Source of the DNA: Nocardioides sp. TRM66260-LWL
GTDB lineage: Bacteria; Actinomycetota; Actinomycetes; Propionibacteriales; Nocardioidaceae
DNA: 64,000 nt
Reading direction: 5' to 3'
NCBI RefSeq assembly: GCF_020075545.1
Contig: NZ_JAIQZK010000001.1
Coordinates: forward strand, 868,001-932,000
Shown here: one piece after another, positions 25,978 to 35,328 of the stretch
Layout: each line of letters starts with the position of its first letter
How positions within the stretch are numbered: position 1 is the stretch's first letter
Program-made: the position numbers and the translations under genes
Notes under the pieces: model-generated
Databases searched by the model: none
Seen by the model: only the letters and a program-made list of their open reading frames with translations
What the model was told of the DNA's origin: nothing

Positions 25978-28152
25978 TCAGCCGCGCGGGGCGACGTCGG
26001 CCAGGCCCATGCGGTCGAGGATCCACGCGAGGCTGAAGGCGCGGTCGTGCCAGGCCTGGTACCGCCCCGAGACGCCCCCGTGCCCCGCCGACATCTCGGT
26101 GCGCAGCAGCACGTCCGGACGCCGGTCGTCGGCCGTGGCCCGCAGGCGGGCGACCCACTTGGCGGGCTCGACGTAGAGCACGCGGGTGTCGTTGAGCGAG
26201 GTCTCGGCCAGGATCGGCGGGTACGCCTGCGCGGTGACGTTGTCGTAGGGCGCGTAGGCGGCGATGTAGTCGTAGACCTCGGGGTCGGCCTCGGGGTTGC
26301 CCCACTCGTCGTACTCGGTGACGGTCAGCGGCAGCGAGGCGTCGAGCATGGTGGTCAGGTTGTCGACGAACGGCACGGCCGCGACGATGCCGCCGAAGGC
26401 GTCGGGCGCCTGGTTGGCCACCGCGCCCATCAGCAGGCCGCCCGCGCTGCCGCCCTCGGCGATCAGCACCTCGGGCCGCGTCCAGCCCTCGTCGACGAGG
26501 TGGCGGGCGCAGGCGATGAAGTCGTCGAACGTGTGCTGCTTCGCCAGCAGCTTGCCGTCGTCGTACCAGCGTCGACCCATCTCGCCGCCGCCGCGCACGT
26601 GGGCGATGGCGAAGGCCGCGCCCCGGTCGAGCAGGGAGAGGCGGGCGACCGAGAAGTACGGGTCCATGGACGCCTCGTAGGAGCCGTAGCCGTAGAGCAG
26701 CGTCGGCACCGGCTCGCCGGCCGCGCGGACGTCGCGGCGCACCACCAGCGAGATCGGCACGCGCTCGCCGTCGGGCGCGGTGGCCCACAGCCGGTGCTCC
26801 TCGTAGGCGTCGGGGTCGTAGTCGCCGAGCACCGGGGTGCGCTTGAGCAGGCGCAGCTCGCGGGTGGCGACCGTGTAGTCGTAGACCGAGGAGGGCACGG
26901 CGAGGGTGCCGTAGCCGAGCCGCACGGTGGGCTGGTCGAAGCCCGGGTTCGAGCCCGAGCCGATCGTGTAGATCTCGTGCTCGAACTCCACGAGGTGGTC
27001 GTCGGCGACGCCCTGCGGCCCGAGCTCGAGGATGCGCAGCTGGGTCATGCCCGCGCTGCGCTGGTGGACGACGAGGTGGCCGGCGAAGGCGTCGACGTCC
27101 TCGATCCGCACCGCCGGGTCGTGCGGCACCAGCGGACGCCAGCCGGCGGCCGGCGTCGGCTCGAGCGGCGCGACGCCGATCTCGAAGTCGGGCCCGGTGG
27201 CGTTGTGGGTGACCAGGAAGACGTCCTCGCCGGCCAGCACGGCGTGGTCGAGGGAGTACTCCAGGCCCTCGACCCGCTCGGCGAAGACCCGCCAGCCGTT
27301 TTCGGGCCGGTCGGCGTCGAGGTAGCGGTACTCCGAGGTGGTCTTGGAGCCGGACACCGCGACCAGGAAGCGGTCGGAGCGGGTGCGGCCGACGCCGACG
27401 AAGAAGCGGCCGTCGGGCTCGTGATGCACCAGCTCGTCGTCGGCCTGCGCGGTGCCGAGGCGGTGGCGCCACACCTTGTCGGGCCGCCACGACTCGTCGA
27501 CGGTGGAGTAGTAGAGGCTCTCGCCGGCGCGGTCCCACGTGCCGCCACCGAGCACGCCGGTGAGCTCGTCGTCGAGCAGCTCGCCGGTGCGGAGGTCCTT
27601 GACCCGCACGGTGAAGCGCTCGTCGCCGACGACGTCGACGGCGTAGGCCAGCAGGTGGCCGTCGGGGCTGATGCTCGAGCCGCCCAGGGAGAAGAAGTCG
27701 TGTCCCTCGGCGAGCGCGTCGAGGTCGAGCAGGATCTCCTCGCCCGGCAGCGCGGGCTGGTCGGGGTCGCAGTCCTCCGCGGGGGTCGGGGGCGTCCAGT
27801 CGTCGGGGCCGGCGACGGGCACCCGGCAGGTGGCGCCGTACTCGCGGCCGGCGAAGGAGCGGCCGTAGTACCAGTGGCCGCGGTTGCGCGTGGGCACCGA
27901 CAGGTCGGTCTCGCGGGTGCGGGTGCGGATCTCCTCGAAGATGCGTCCGCGCAGATCGGCCAGATGCGCGGTACGCGCCTGCGTCCACGCGTTCTCGGCG
28001 TCGAGGAGCGCCCGCACCTCGGGCGCCTCCTTCTCGCGCAGCCACTCGTAGTCGTCGTGCCGCTCGCGGCCGTGGTGGACGGCGACGGTCGGGCGCCGCT
28101 CGGCGAGCGGGGGCTGCGGAGCGGGCTGCTGCGGGACGGTGGGGCTCGACAT
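25978..28152 (-). CDS. ptrB: Oligopeptidase B-like S9 family peptidase
   Basis: A 724-residue prolyl-oligopeptidase family enzyme. The N-terminal beta-propeller begins with RHDDYEWLREKEAPEV. The C-terminal alpha/beta hydrolase has the nucleophile in GGSAGG (Ser569), the acid in SLNDTRV (Asp655) and the His in EMSAGHGG (His691). Oligopeptidase B cleaves short peptides after Arg or Lys in the cytoplasm; no signal peptide is present. The ATG at 28152 has TAGGGT (28160-28165) 7 nt upstream, so it is probably leaderless. It diverges from the pxpABC operon, which recycles pyroglutamate released from peptides, a sensible functional pairing. Confidence 0.94.
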   Translation of the reverse strand: MSSPTVPQQPAPQPPLAERRPTVAVHHGRERHDDYEWLREKEAPEVRALLDAENAWTQARTAHLADLRGRIFEEIRTRTRETDLSVPTRNRGHWYYGRSFAGREYGATCRVPVAGPDDWTPPTPAEDCDPDQPALPGEEILLDLDALAEGHDFFSLGGSSISPDGHLLAYAVDVVGDERFTVRVKDLRTGELLDDELTGVLGGGTWDRAGESLYYSTVDESWRPDKVWRHRLGTAQADDELVHHEPDGRFFVGVGRTRSDRFLVAVSGSKTTSEYRYLDADRPENGWRVFAERVEGLEYSLDHAVLAGEDVFLVTHNATGPDFEIGVAPLEPTPAAGWRPLVPHDPAVRIEDVDAFAGHLVVHQRSAGMTQLRILELGPQGVADDHLVEFEHEIYTIGSGSNPGFDQPTVRLGYGTLAVPSSVYDYTVATRELRLLKRTPVLGDYDPDAYEEHRLWATAPDGERVPISLVVRRDVRAAGEPVPTLLYGYGSYEASMDPYFSVARLSLLDRGAAFAIAHVRGGGEMGRRWYDDGKLLAKQHTFDDFIACARHLVDEGWTRPEVLIAEGGSAGGLLMGAVANQAPDAFGGIVAAVPFVDNLTTMLDASLPLTVTEYDEWGNPEADPEVYDYIAAYAPYDNVTAQAYPPILAETSLNDTRVLYVEPAKWVARLRATADDRRPDVLLRTEMSAGHGGVSGRYQAWHDRAFSLAWILDRMGLADVAPRG

Positions 28153-28230
28153 GCGTCCGACCCTACGGGTGGCGTCCGACAGCGCGGCGGCGACCGGCGC
28201 GCGGCCTCGGGGGACGCTAGGTTCGGCCGG

Positions 28231-28926
28231 GTGAGGCCGATCGACCTGAACGCCGATCTCGGCGAGGAGGTCACCGACGACGCGGCACTGCTGACCGTCG
28301 TGACCAGCGCCAACGTCGCCTGCGGCTACCACGCCGGGAGCGAGGCGATCATGCGCGCGGTCTGCCGGGACGCCGCGGCGCGCGGCGTCAGCGTGGGCGC
28401 GCAGGTCTCCTACGACGACCGGCCGGGCTTCGGCCGCGTCGCCCTCGACGTGCCGTACGCGACGCTGCGGGCGCAGGTGGCCGACCAGGTGCGCACGCTC
28501 GCCGCGCTCGCGCGCGAGGCCGGCACCGAGGTGCGCTACGTCAAGCCGCACGGCGCGCTCTACCACCGCGTGCTCGACGACGAGGAGCAGGCGCGGGCCG
28601 TGCTCGACGGCTCGGTGGTCGACGGCGTCGGCCTGCCGGTCCTCGGCATGCCCGGGGTCCTGCTGCGGCTCGCCGAGGAGGCGGGCCGCGCGACGCACCG
28701 GGAGGGGTTCCCCGATCGCGGCGTCCTGGCCTCGGGGCGGCTGCTGCCGCGCGACCGGCCCGGTGCGGTGCTCCACGACCCGGCCGCGATCGCGGCCCGG
28801 GCGGTCGAGCTGGCGAGCGACGTGCGGAGCGTCTGCGTGCACGGCGACCACCCGGGGGCGGTCGACACCGCACGTGCGGTGCGCCGGGCGCTCGAGGCGG
28901 GCGGGCTCGCGCTGGTGGGGCTGTGA
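28231..28926 (+). CDS. pxpA: 5-oxoprolinase subunit PxpA (LamB/YcsF family)
   Basis: A 231-residue LamB/YcsF protein. It begins IDLNADLGE, followed by SANVACGYHAGS, QVSYDDRPGFGR, YVKPHGALYHRV and CVHGDHPGAV, all hallmark motifs. PxpA, with PxpB and PxpC, hydrolyses 5-oxoproline (pyroglutamate) to glutamate using ATP. The GTG at 28231 has TAGGTT (28218-28223) ending 7 nt upstream, so it is leaderless. The order A-B-C is intact here, with 7 bp before pxpB. Confidence 0.93.
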   Translation: MRPIDLNADLGEEVTDDAALLTVVTSANVACGYHAGSEAIMRAVCRDAAARGVSVGAQVSYDDRPGFGRVALDVPYATLRAQVADQVRTLAALAREAGTEVRYVKPHGALYHRVLDDEEQARAVLDGSVVDGVGLPVLGMPGVLLRLAEEAGRATHREGFPDRGVLASGRLLPRDRPGAVLHDPAAIAARAVELASDVRSVCVHGDHPGAVDTARAVRRALEAGGLALVGL

Positions 28927-28933
28927 GGCGGCG

Positions 28934-29545
28934 GTGACCGGGCGACTGGTGCGCTGCGGTCCGGGGGCGCTGGTCGTCGAGGTCGACGGACCCGCCACGG
29001 CCGCGGGCCTGGCGTCCCGCCTGCGGACGCGCCTGCCGCTTCTCGGCGTCGTCCCGGGGGCTGAGTCGGTGCTGGTGCAGGCGGCTCACGGCTCCCTGCC
29101 CGACGACGTCGCGGCCGTCGTCGCCGCCGCGCTGGCGGAGCCCGCGGACGCGGACCCCGGATCGGGACGGCTGGTCGAGCTGCCGGTGCACTGGGACGGC
29201 CCCGACCTCGACGACGTCGCCGCGCGCTGGGGCACCGACGCGTCGGGGGTCGTGGCGCGGTTGGAGGCCACCGAGCTGACCTCGGCGTTCTGCGGCTTCG
29301 CGCCGGGATTCGCCTACCTGGCCGGCCTGCCCGCCGAGCTCGCCGTGCCCCGCCTGGCCGCTCCGCGACCCCGGGTGCCCGCCGGCTCGGTCGCGCTCGC
29401 CGACGCCTGGTGCGGCGTCTACCCGGGCGCCTCGCCGGGCGGCTGGCGCCTGGTCGGCCGCACCGACGTCGCCCTGTGGGACCTCGACGCCGACCCGCCC
29501 GCGCTGCTCGCCCCGGGCACGCGGGTGCGGCTGGTCCCGGCATGA
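28934..29545 (+). CDS. pxpB: 5-oxoprolinase subunit PxpB (KipI family)
   Basis: A 203-residue KipI-like subunit (carboxyltransferase domain, subdomain C/D). It has LVELPVHWDGPDLDDVA and the conserved CGFAPGFAYLAGLP, PRVPAGSVALA and GGWRLVGRTD motifs. It acts with PxpC as the ATP-dependent part of 5-oxoprolinase. The B. subtilis relative KipI was named for inhibiting the KinA kinase, but the metabolic role is the more general one. It ends in an ATGA overlap with pxpC. Confidence 0.93.
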   Translation: MTGRLVRCGPGALVVEVDGPATAAGLASRLRTRLPLLGVVPGAESVLVQAAHGSLPDDVAAVVAAALAEPADADPGSGRLVELPVHWDGPDLDDVAARWGTDASGVVARLEATELTSAFCGFAPGFAYLAGLPAELAVPRLAAPRPRVPAGSVALADAWCGVYPGASPGGWRLVGRTDVALWDLDADPPALLAPGTRVRLVPA

Positions 29546-30438
29546 CCGATCGGCCCGCGGGCGCGCTGGAGATCCTCGGGATCGGCGCCTCAGCGCTGGT
29601 GCAGGACCTCGGCCGGCCCTCGCTCGGGCACCTGGGCGTGCCGGCGTCCGGAGCGCTGGACGTCGCCGCGCTGCGGGCCGCGAACCGGCTCCTCGGCCAG
29701 GGCGAGGGCGCGCCGATCGTCGAGGCGCTGCTCGGCGGGCTGACGGTGCGGCTCCACGGCCCCGGGCGCTGGTTCGCGACGGCCGGCGCCGTCGTCGCGG
29801 TGTCGACGGACGGACGTCCGCGGGCCTGGGGCGAGGCCGTCCGCGTGCCGTCGGGCGGGGTGCTGCGGCTGGGCCGTCCGGTTCGCGGCGCCCGGACGAC
29901 GCTCGCGGTGCAGGGCGGCGTGCGGCCCGCGGCCGTGCTCGGGTCCTGCTCCACCGACACGCTGTCCGGCCTGGGGCCCGCGCCCCTGCGGGTCGGCGAC
30001 CTCGTGCCGCTGGGGCCGACGACCGGGGCGCCCGCCGTCGGTGCTCTCGTGCCGGGCGGCCCGGGCGGTGCAGGCGGCCCGGGCGGGAGAGTCGATCCCG
30101 TGCGGCTGCGGCTGCACCCGGGGCCGCACGGCTCCTGGTTCCCCGAGGGACGGTCGGCCGTCGCCGGCGGTCCGCGGACCGTGTCCGCCACCTCCGATCG
30201 CGTCGGGCTGCGGCTCGAGGGCCCGCCGATCCCGCGCCGCCCCGGCGAGGTGCCGAGCCTCGGGCTGCCCCCCGGCGCGGTGCAGGTGCCGCCCGACGGC
30301 CGGCCGGTGGTGCTGCTGGCCGATCGGCCCACGACCGGCGGCTACCCGATCCTCGGCGTCGTCGATCCGCGCGACCTCGACGCGTGCGCGCAGCTGCTGC
30401 CGGGCGACGCGGTCGAGCTGAGGCCCGTGCGCGGCTGA
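29542..30438 (+). CDS. pxpC: 5-oxoprolinase subunit PxpC (KipA family)
   Basis: A 298-residue biotin-dependent carboxyltransferase-like subunit. It has ALVQDLGRPSLGHLGVPASGALD, ANRLLGQGEGAPIVE, SDRVGLRLEGPPI and TGGYPILGVVDPRDL. Length and motifs match full-length KipA/PxpC. It is the last gene of the operon and ends 36 bp before the convergent dinB stop. Confidence 0.93.
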   Translation: MTDRPAGALEILGIGASALVQDLGRPSLGHLGVPASGALDVAALRAANRLLGQGEGAPIVEALLGGLTVRLHGPGRWFATAGAVVAVSTDGRPRAWGEAVRVPSGGVLRLGRPVRGARTTLAVQGGVRPAAVLGSCSTDTLSGLGPAPLRVGDLVPLGPTTGAPAVGALVPGGPGGAGGPGGRVDPVRLRLHPGPHGSWFPEGRSAVAGGPRTVSATSDRVGLRLEGPPIPRRPGEVPSLGLPPGAVQVPPDGRPVVLLADRPTTGGYPILGVVDPRDLDACAQLLPGDAVELRPVRG

Positions 30439-30474
30439 GCGCGGCGCCGCTCCGCGGGATCGGGCCCGTGCGGC

Positions 30475-31920
30475 TCAGCCCGCCGGCGCGGTCCCGTCGT
30501 CCGCCTCGTCCGCCTCGTCATCGGAGGGCCAGGGCACGCGCCGCAGCGCCGGGTCGTCGTCCCTGAACGAGCGCACCGGGCCCGCGGGCGAGTCGGCGGT
30601 CTCGAACCGCACGGTGACGACGCCGCGGCCCGCTCCCCACACCCAGCCGCGTCCGTGCTCCTCGTGCTCGACGTCGAGGCCCGGCGGCCAGGCGCGCCCG
30701 CGCGGCTCGGGCGGAACGGGCGGAGCATCCGCGTCGGGCGTCGCCCCGAGGATCGCGTCGGGCTCACCAGGCTCACCAGGGTCACCGGGGTCGCCGCGCT
30801 GGTCCGGGTCGGACGTCTCGATGCCCAGATCGCCGAAGAGGTCCTCCTGCACCCAGTCGGCCAGCCCGGAGACGCCCACGCCGAGCAGCCGGACGCCGCC
30901 GGCGGTCACCTGCTGGTCGATCAGGTCGCCGAGCAGGGTGCGGGCGAGCCGTCCGATCGCCGGCCCGCTGTCGGTGGGGGAGGGCAGGGTCGCGGAGCGG
31001 CTCAGCGTGGTGAAGTCGTGCAGCCGCACCTTGAGCGTCACCGTGCGGCCGGCCTGGCCGGCCTTCGCCAGCCGGGCGGCGACCTCGCCGGCCTGTCGCG
31101 TCACGATGCTCTCGAGCAGTCGGCGCTCCATCAGGTCGGTGTCGTAGGTGCTCTCGACGCTGACCGACTTGGCCTCGCGCTCGGCGACGACCGGTCGGTC
31201 GTCCTCGGCCCGCGCGAGCCGGTGCAGGCCCTCGCCGTGCGCGCGGCCCAGGAGCGTCACCAGCTCGGGCACCGAGGCGTCGGCCACGTCGGCCACGGTG
31301 TGGAGCCCCGCGCGGCGCAGCCGTTCGACGGTGGCGGGCCCGACGCCGGGGATCACCGAGGCGGGCATGGGGTCCAGCAGGGCCCGCTCCGTGCCCGGGG
31401 CGACGACGACCAGGCCGTCGGGCTTGCGCAGGTCGCTGGCGATCTTGGCCATCAGCTTGCTGGTGCCGACGCCGACCGAGGCCGTCAGCCCGCCGCTGGC
31501 CTCGTGCACCCGCTCGCGCAGGAGCTCGGCGAAGGCGGTGACCGTCGGCACCTCGAGGTCGGGCAGGTCGGGGGAGTCCACGGCCTCGAGGTCGACGTAC
31601 GCCTCGTCCAGGGACAACGGCTCGACCAGCGGCGACACCGCGCGCAGCACCGCCATCACGGCCCGGCTGGTCGCGCGGTACGCGGGGAAGCGGCCGGAGA
31701 GGAACGCCGCGTGCGGACACCGGGCCCGGGCCTCGCGGGTCGACATCGCCGAGCGCACCCCGAAGCGCCGGGCCTCGTAGGACGCCGTGGCCACCACCCC
31801 GCGCCCGCCGACGCCGCCGACGATCACGGGTCGTCCGCGCAGCGACGGCTTGTCGCGCTGCTCCACGGCGGCGAAGAAGGCGTCGAGGTCCAGGTGCAGG
31901 ACCGAGGCCGACGCGCGCAC
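30475..31920 (-). CDS. dinB: DNA polymerase IV (Y-family, DinB)
   Basis: A 481-residue Y-family polymerase for translesion synthesis. Catalytic motifs are LHLDLDAFFAAVEQ (residue ~10) and LVEPLSLDEAYVDLE (~100), with KPDGLVVVAPG and the helix-hairpin VIPGVGPATVERLR. The little-finger domain follows at about 240-345. The extra 130-residue C-terminal tail contains a Gly-Asp/Glu-Pro repeat (30757-30792) and a conserved DHD-like segment (DVEHEEHGRGWVWGAG), typical of a longer actinobacterial DinB. No clear beta-clamp motif was identified. The GTG at 31920 has TAGGTT (31927-31932) 6 nt upstream. Confidence 0.94.
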   Translation of the reverse strand: MRASASVLHLDLDAFFAAVEQRDKPSLRGRPVIVGGVGGRGVVATASYEARRFGVRSAMSTREARARCPHAAFLSGRFPAYRATSRAVMAVLRAVSPLVEPLSLDEAYVDLEAVDSPDLPDLEVPTVTAFAELLRERVHEASGGLTASVGVGTSKLMAKIASDLRKPDGLVVVAPGTERALLDPMPASVIPGVGPATVERLRRAGLHTVADVADASVPELVTLLGRAHGEGLHRLARAEDDRPVVAEREAKSVSVESTYDTDLMERRLLESIVTRQAGEVAARLAKAGQAGRTVTLKVRLHDFTTLSRSATLPSPTDSGPAIGRLARTLLGDLIDQQVTAGGVRLLGVGVSGLADWVQEDLFGDLGIETSDPDQRGDPGDPGEPGEPDAILGATPDADAPPVPPEPRGRAWPPGLDVEHEEHGRGWVWGAGRGVVTVRFETADSPAGPVRSFRDDDPALRRVPWPSDDEADEADDGTAPAG

Positions 31921-32082
31921 CCGCGCAACCTACCCCGCTGCCGTCGACCGCCCCCGCGGCCGGGCACGCGGTCGGGCACGCGGTCGAGCCGCTCGTCGTC
32001 CACCGGCCGCTCCGGGACGGCGTCGTCCCCAGATCCGCGTCGAGCCTCGCGATCGACGCCGCGCCGCGGCGAGCGTGGACGC

Positions 32083-33129
32083 ATGACCTCCTCCGTCCCC
32101 TCCCGTCCGCCGCGGCCCTCCCGCGGTCCCCGTGCCCTCCGCGCCGTCCCGGCAGCTGCGCCCGATCCGTCGCGTGCCGACCCGAGGCTCGTCCTGCGGG
32201 CGAGCGATCCGCAGGACCTCGTGGCGGCCGCCTGGGTGGCGCTCGGCTTCGAGCCCACCGAGTCGGTCGTCCTGCTCACCTTCGGCGCGGGTCCCTCGTT
32301 CCACGCCCGGGCCGACCTGCCGCCCGCCCGAGCCTCCCGGCAGCACGTCGAGGACCTCGTCGCGGTGCTGCTCGAGCCGGCCGTGCGGCACGCGGTCCAG
32401 CGGGTCGCCGTGGTGCTCTGCTCGGCCGACGTCGCCCGCACCGATCCGCTCGCCGGCGCTCTGGCCGCCTCCTTCGAGGCTGTGGGCATCGAGGTGGTGG
32501 CGCAGGTGCGCTACGCCGCGGGTCGGGTGCACCGCCTGGACGTCCCCGGCGCCCCCGATCCGGACGACCCGGGCGAGCCGTGCGACCCGTCCTCGCATGC
32601 GTTCCTGGTGCGCGCCGTGCTCGCCGGTCACGTCGTGGCGGGCTCGCGGGCCGACGTCGAGCGGCTGGTCGCTCCCGACCCGGCTCGCGCGCTGGCGGTG
32701 CGCGCCGCCCTGCTGGACGCCGCGGGCGCCATCGGCCCCGAGGCCGACGAGGCAGTCGACGTGGTCGACCTCGTCCGGACGCTCGCGGCTGCTCGCACCG
32801 TGCCCGCCGCCCGCGACGTCGCGGTGCTGCTGCGGCTGCTCGGCGATCCGGTGCAGGCCCAGCGGGCCTGGTGTCCGCGCTCGCGGGTCGAGGCCCGGGC
32901 CCACGCCGACCTGTGGGCGTCGGTCGTCCGGGCGAGCCCGGAGGAGTCCGTGGCGTCCGCCGCCGGACTCCTGGCGCTCGCCGCGGCCTACGCGGGCGAC
33001 GGCGCGCTCGCCTGGTGCGCCGTCGATCGGGCCCAGGCCGCGCAGCCGGGCCACCGACTGACCGCCCTCATCGGCCGCCATCTCGCGGCGGCGACCCGTC
33101 CGGAGGCGTACGCGCCCGCGGCGCGCTGA
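32083..33129 (+). CDS. DUF4192 domain-containing protein
   Basis: A 348-residue soluble protein. After a Pro/Arg-rich start of about 40 residues comes the DUF4192 core with LRASDPQDLVAAAWVALGFEPTESVVLLTF, RVAVVLCSADVA and a helical C-terminal half. The family is common in actinobacteria and its function is unknown. The ATG at 32083 is supported by GAGCGT (32071-32076), a weak -10 ending 6 nt upstream. Translation 5' of this ATG reads through dinB on the opposite strand and is a shadow frame. Confidence 0.85.
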   Translation: MTSSVPSRPPRPSRGPRALRAVPAAAPDPSRADPRLVLRASDPQDLVAAAWVALGFEPTESVVLLTFGAGPSFHARADLPPARASRQHVEDLVAVLLEPAVRHAVQRVAVVLCSADVARTDPLAGALAASFEAVGIEVVAQVRYAAGRVHRLDVPGAPDPDDPGEPCDPSSHAFLVRAVLAGHVVAGSRADVERLVAPDPARALAVRAALLDAAGAIGPEADEAVDVVDLVRTLAAARTVPAARDVAVLLRLLGDPVQAQRAWCPRSRVEARAHADLWASVVRASPEESVASAAGLLALAAAYAGDGALAWCAVDRAQAAQPGHRLTALIGRHLAAATRPEAYAPAAR

Positions 33130-33207
33130 CCCGGCCCGCCACGAGGCGGGCACCCGTCCACCCCGACGGTCGCTGCCGCGGCCCGACGGGACCCCTACGG
33201 TGACGCC

Positions 33208-34695
33208 GTGGGCGAGGAGATCGAGGCGCAGCGCTTCACCGGGGCCGACCGCACCCGGCACCGGGAGAAGATCCGGGCCTGCCTGGCGGTGCTGGGGCAG
33301 ATGCTCGCGGACGGCCGCTTCGACGCCGCCCGGCCGATGGTCGGGCTCGAGCTCGAGCTGAACCTCGTCGACGGCGACGAGCGCCCCTCGCTGCGCGGGG
33401 CCGACGTGCTCGCCGCGCTCGACGACGACGCGTTCCAGACCGAGCTCGGCCGGTTCAACCTCGAGGTCAACCTGCCACCGGCGCGACTCGACGAGGGCGC
33501 GCTGGCGGGCTTCGAGGAGCAGATCGGCCGGCGCCTGGCCCAGGCCGACGCCGCCGCCCGCACGCTCGACGCCCGGGTGGTCTCCATCGGCGTCCTGCCG
33601 ACGCTCGAGGCCGACGACCTCGACGCCGACGCGCTCAGCGAGGACGCCCGCTACCACCTGCTGAGCGAGCAGATCCTCGACGCGCGCGGCGAGGACGTCC
33701 GCATCGACGTGGCGGGGGAGGAGCGGGTCCGGCTCAGCACCTCGACGATCGTGCCGGAGGCCGCCTGCACCAGCACCCAGGTGCACCTGCAGACCTCCCC
33801 GGCGCAGTTCGCGGCGACCTGGAACGCCGCCCAGGCCGCCTCCGGGGTCCAGGTGGCGCTGGCGGCGAACGCGCCCTTCCTGCTCGGCCGCGAGACCTGG
33901 CACGAGACCCGCATCCCGCTGTTCACCCAGGCCACCGACACCCGCCCCGACGAGCTGCGGGCCCAGGGCGTGCGGCCCCGGGTGTGGTTCGGCGAGCGGT
34001 GGATCACCTCGGTCTTCGACCTCTTCGAGGAGAACCTGCGCTACTTCCCGGCGCTGCTGCCCGTCGTCGACGAGGAGGACCCCGCCGCCGAGCTCGCCGC
34101 GGGCCGCACGCCGTCGCTGGCGGAGCTGACGCTGCACAACGGCACGGTCTACCGCTGGAACCGGCCGGTCTACGACGTCGTCGACGGCCTGGCGCACCTG
34201 CGGGTCGAGAGCCGCGTGCTGCCCGCCGGGCCGAGCGCGGTCGACGTCGCCGCCGACGCCGCGCTGTTCCTCGGGCTGGTCCGGGCGCTCGCGGAGCAGG
34301 AGCGGCCGGTCTGGGCAGCCCTGCCGTTCGGCGCCGCGCGCGCCAACCTGGTGGCCGCGGCGCGCCACGGGCTCGGCGCGACCCTCGCGTGGCCGGACGA
34401 GCGCGCACCGGGGCTCGACCCGCACGAGCTCGACGTCACCACCCTGGTCCGCGAGCGCCTGCTGCCGCTGGTCGAGCAGGGCCTCGCCGACGCCGGGGTG
34501 TCGCGGCAGGAGCGGGACCGCTACCTCGCCGTCCTCGAGGGTCGCTGCGCCAGCGGCGTCAACGGCGCGGTGTGGTCGCTGCGCACCGTCGAGCGGCACG
34601 AGGCCGGCGGCGCGTCCCGACGCGAGGCGCTGCGGCGCATGCTCGCGGAGTACCGGGAGCGGCAGGCCGACGGGGCTCCGGTCCACACCTGGTAG
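33208..34695 (+). CDS. Glutamate-cysteine ligase family protein
   Basis: A 495-residue protein of the GCS2/YbdK-like ATP-dependent carboxylate-amine ligase superfamily. MVGLELELNLVDGD holds the metal-binding Glu residues (about 47-51), with RFNLEVNLPP, STQVHLQTSP and an Arg-rich RVESRVLPAGP following. Superfamily members join glutamate to cysteine or a related amine. Actinobacteria make mycothiol rather than glutathione, so the true product is uncertain. The GTG at 33208 has TACGGT (33196-33201) ending 6 nt upstream. It is transcribed alone toward a convergent gene. Confidence 0.82.
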   Translation: MGEEIEAQRFTGADRTRHREKIRACLAVLGQMLADGRFDAARPMVGLELELNLVDGDERPSLRGADVLAALDDDAFQTELGRFNLEVNLPPARLDEGALAGFEEQIGRRLAQADAAARTLDARVVSIGVLPTLEADDLDADALSEDARYHLLSEQILDARGEDVRIDVAGEERVRLSTSTIVPEAACTSTQVHLQTSPAQFAATWNAAQAASGVQVALAANAPFLLGRETWHETRIPLFTQATDTRPDELRAQGVRPRVWFGERWITSVFDLFEENLRYFPALLPVVDEEDPAAELAAGRTPSLAELTLHNGTVYRWNRPVYDVVDGLAHLRVESRVLPAGPSAVDVAADAALFLGLVRALAEQERPVWAALPFGAARANLVAAARHGLGATLAWPDERAPGLDPHELDVTTLVRERLLPLVEQGLADAGVSRQERDRYLAVLEGRCASGVNGAVWSLRTVERHEAGGASRREALRRMLAEYRERQADGAPVHTW

Positions 34696-34728
34696 CGGGG
34701 CGGGGCCCCGGGTCGGCCGCGCCGCCGC

Positions 34729-35190
34729 TCAGAGGCGGAGCCGGCGCCACCGCCGGCGAGCGCCGCTGATCGGGTCGCGCCAGCCGTGACGGGTGACGAC
34801 CACGAAGCGGACGGGGCGGCCGGTCTCGCGGTGCGCGCTGCGGACCGCGGCGGCCCACGCCAGGTCGGCGTCCTCGAGGTCGAGCTCGCCGGGGCGGGTC
34901 AGCCAGACCAGCGTGCGGACCGGCTCGTCGGACGGCCGGGCGCGTCCGAGCAGCGCCTCGACCAGGTCGGTGCGGAGCGCGTGGTCGAGCGGCCCGGTGC
35001 GCAGGAGGCCGAGCACGACCTCGGTGCCGGGCGGTCCGCCGGGCACCCCGGCGTGCAGCGCGGCGGGGAATTGCAGGCGCTGCTCGGCCCGACCGTGCAG
35101 GCCGACGGCGCGACGCAGCAGCTCCAGCTCGCCGGCGTCCGGCGGCTCGAGCAGGAGGTCGGTCAGGACGGGCGGGTCGAGTCGTGCCAC
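34729..35190 (-). CDS. Conserved hypothetical protein, 153 aa
   Basis: A soluble 153-residue protein beginning VARLDPPVLTDLLLEPPDAGELELL, with an RTLVWLTRPGELDLEDADLAWAAAV segment and a strongly basic C-terminus (ARRRWRRLRL). No family is recognised. The GTG at 35190 is fixed by AGGAG with a 7-nt spacer. It diverges from the Usp gene over 138 bp. Confidence 0.6.
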   Translation of the reverse strand: MARLDPPVLTDLLLEPPDAGELELLRRAVGLHGRAEQRLQFPAALHAGVPGGPPGTEVVLGLLRTGPLDHALRTDLVEALLGRARPSDEPVRTLVWLTRPGELDLEDADLAWAAAVRSAHRETGRPVRFVVVTRHGWRDPISGARRRWRRLRL

Positions 35191-35328
35191 GGCGGGTCTC
35201 CTCTCGCTCCGGCCGGGCCAGCCTGCCCGAGCCGGCAGCCGGCGCGTCGGGGTCCTCCACAGCGCCCGGTCGTCCGACCGGACGTCCGGTCGGCTAGGTT
35301 GCGCGTACCCGAGCGAAGGAGCCAGCCC

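Noticed and set aside
30655..33129. Very long open frame covering dinB and DUF4192
   Set aside because: The part before 32083 is antisense to DNA polymerase IV and has an Arg/Gly/Ala/His-rich shadow composition; only the DUF4192 part is supported.
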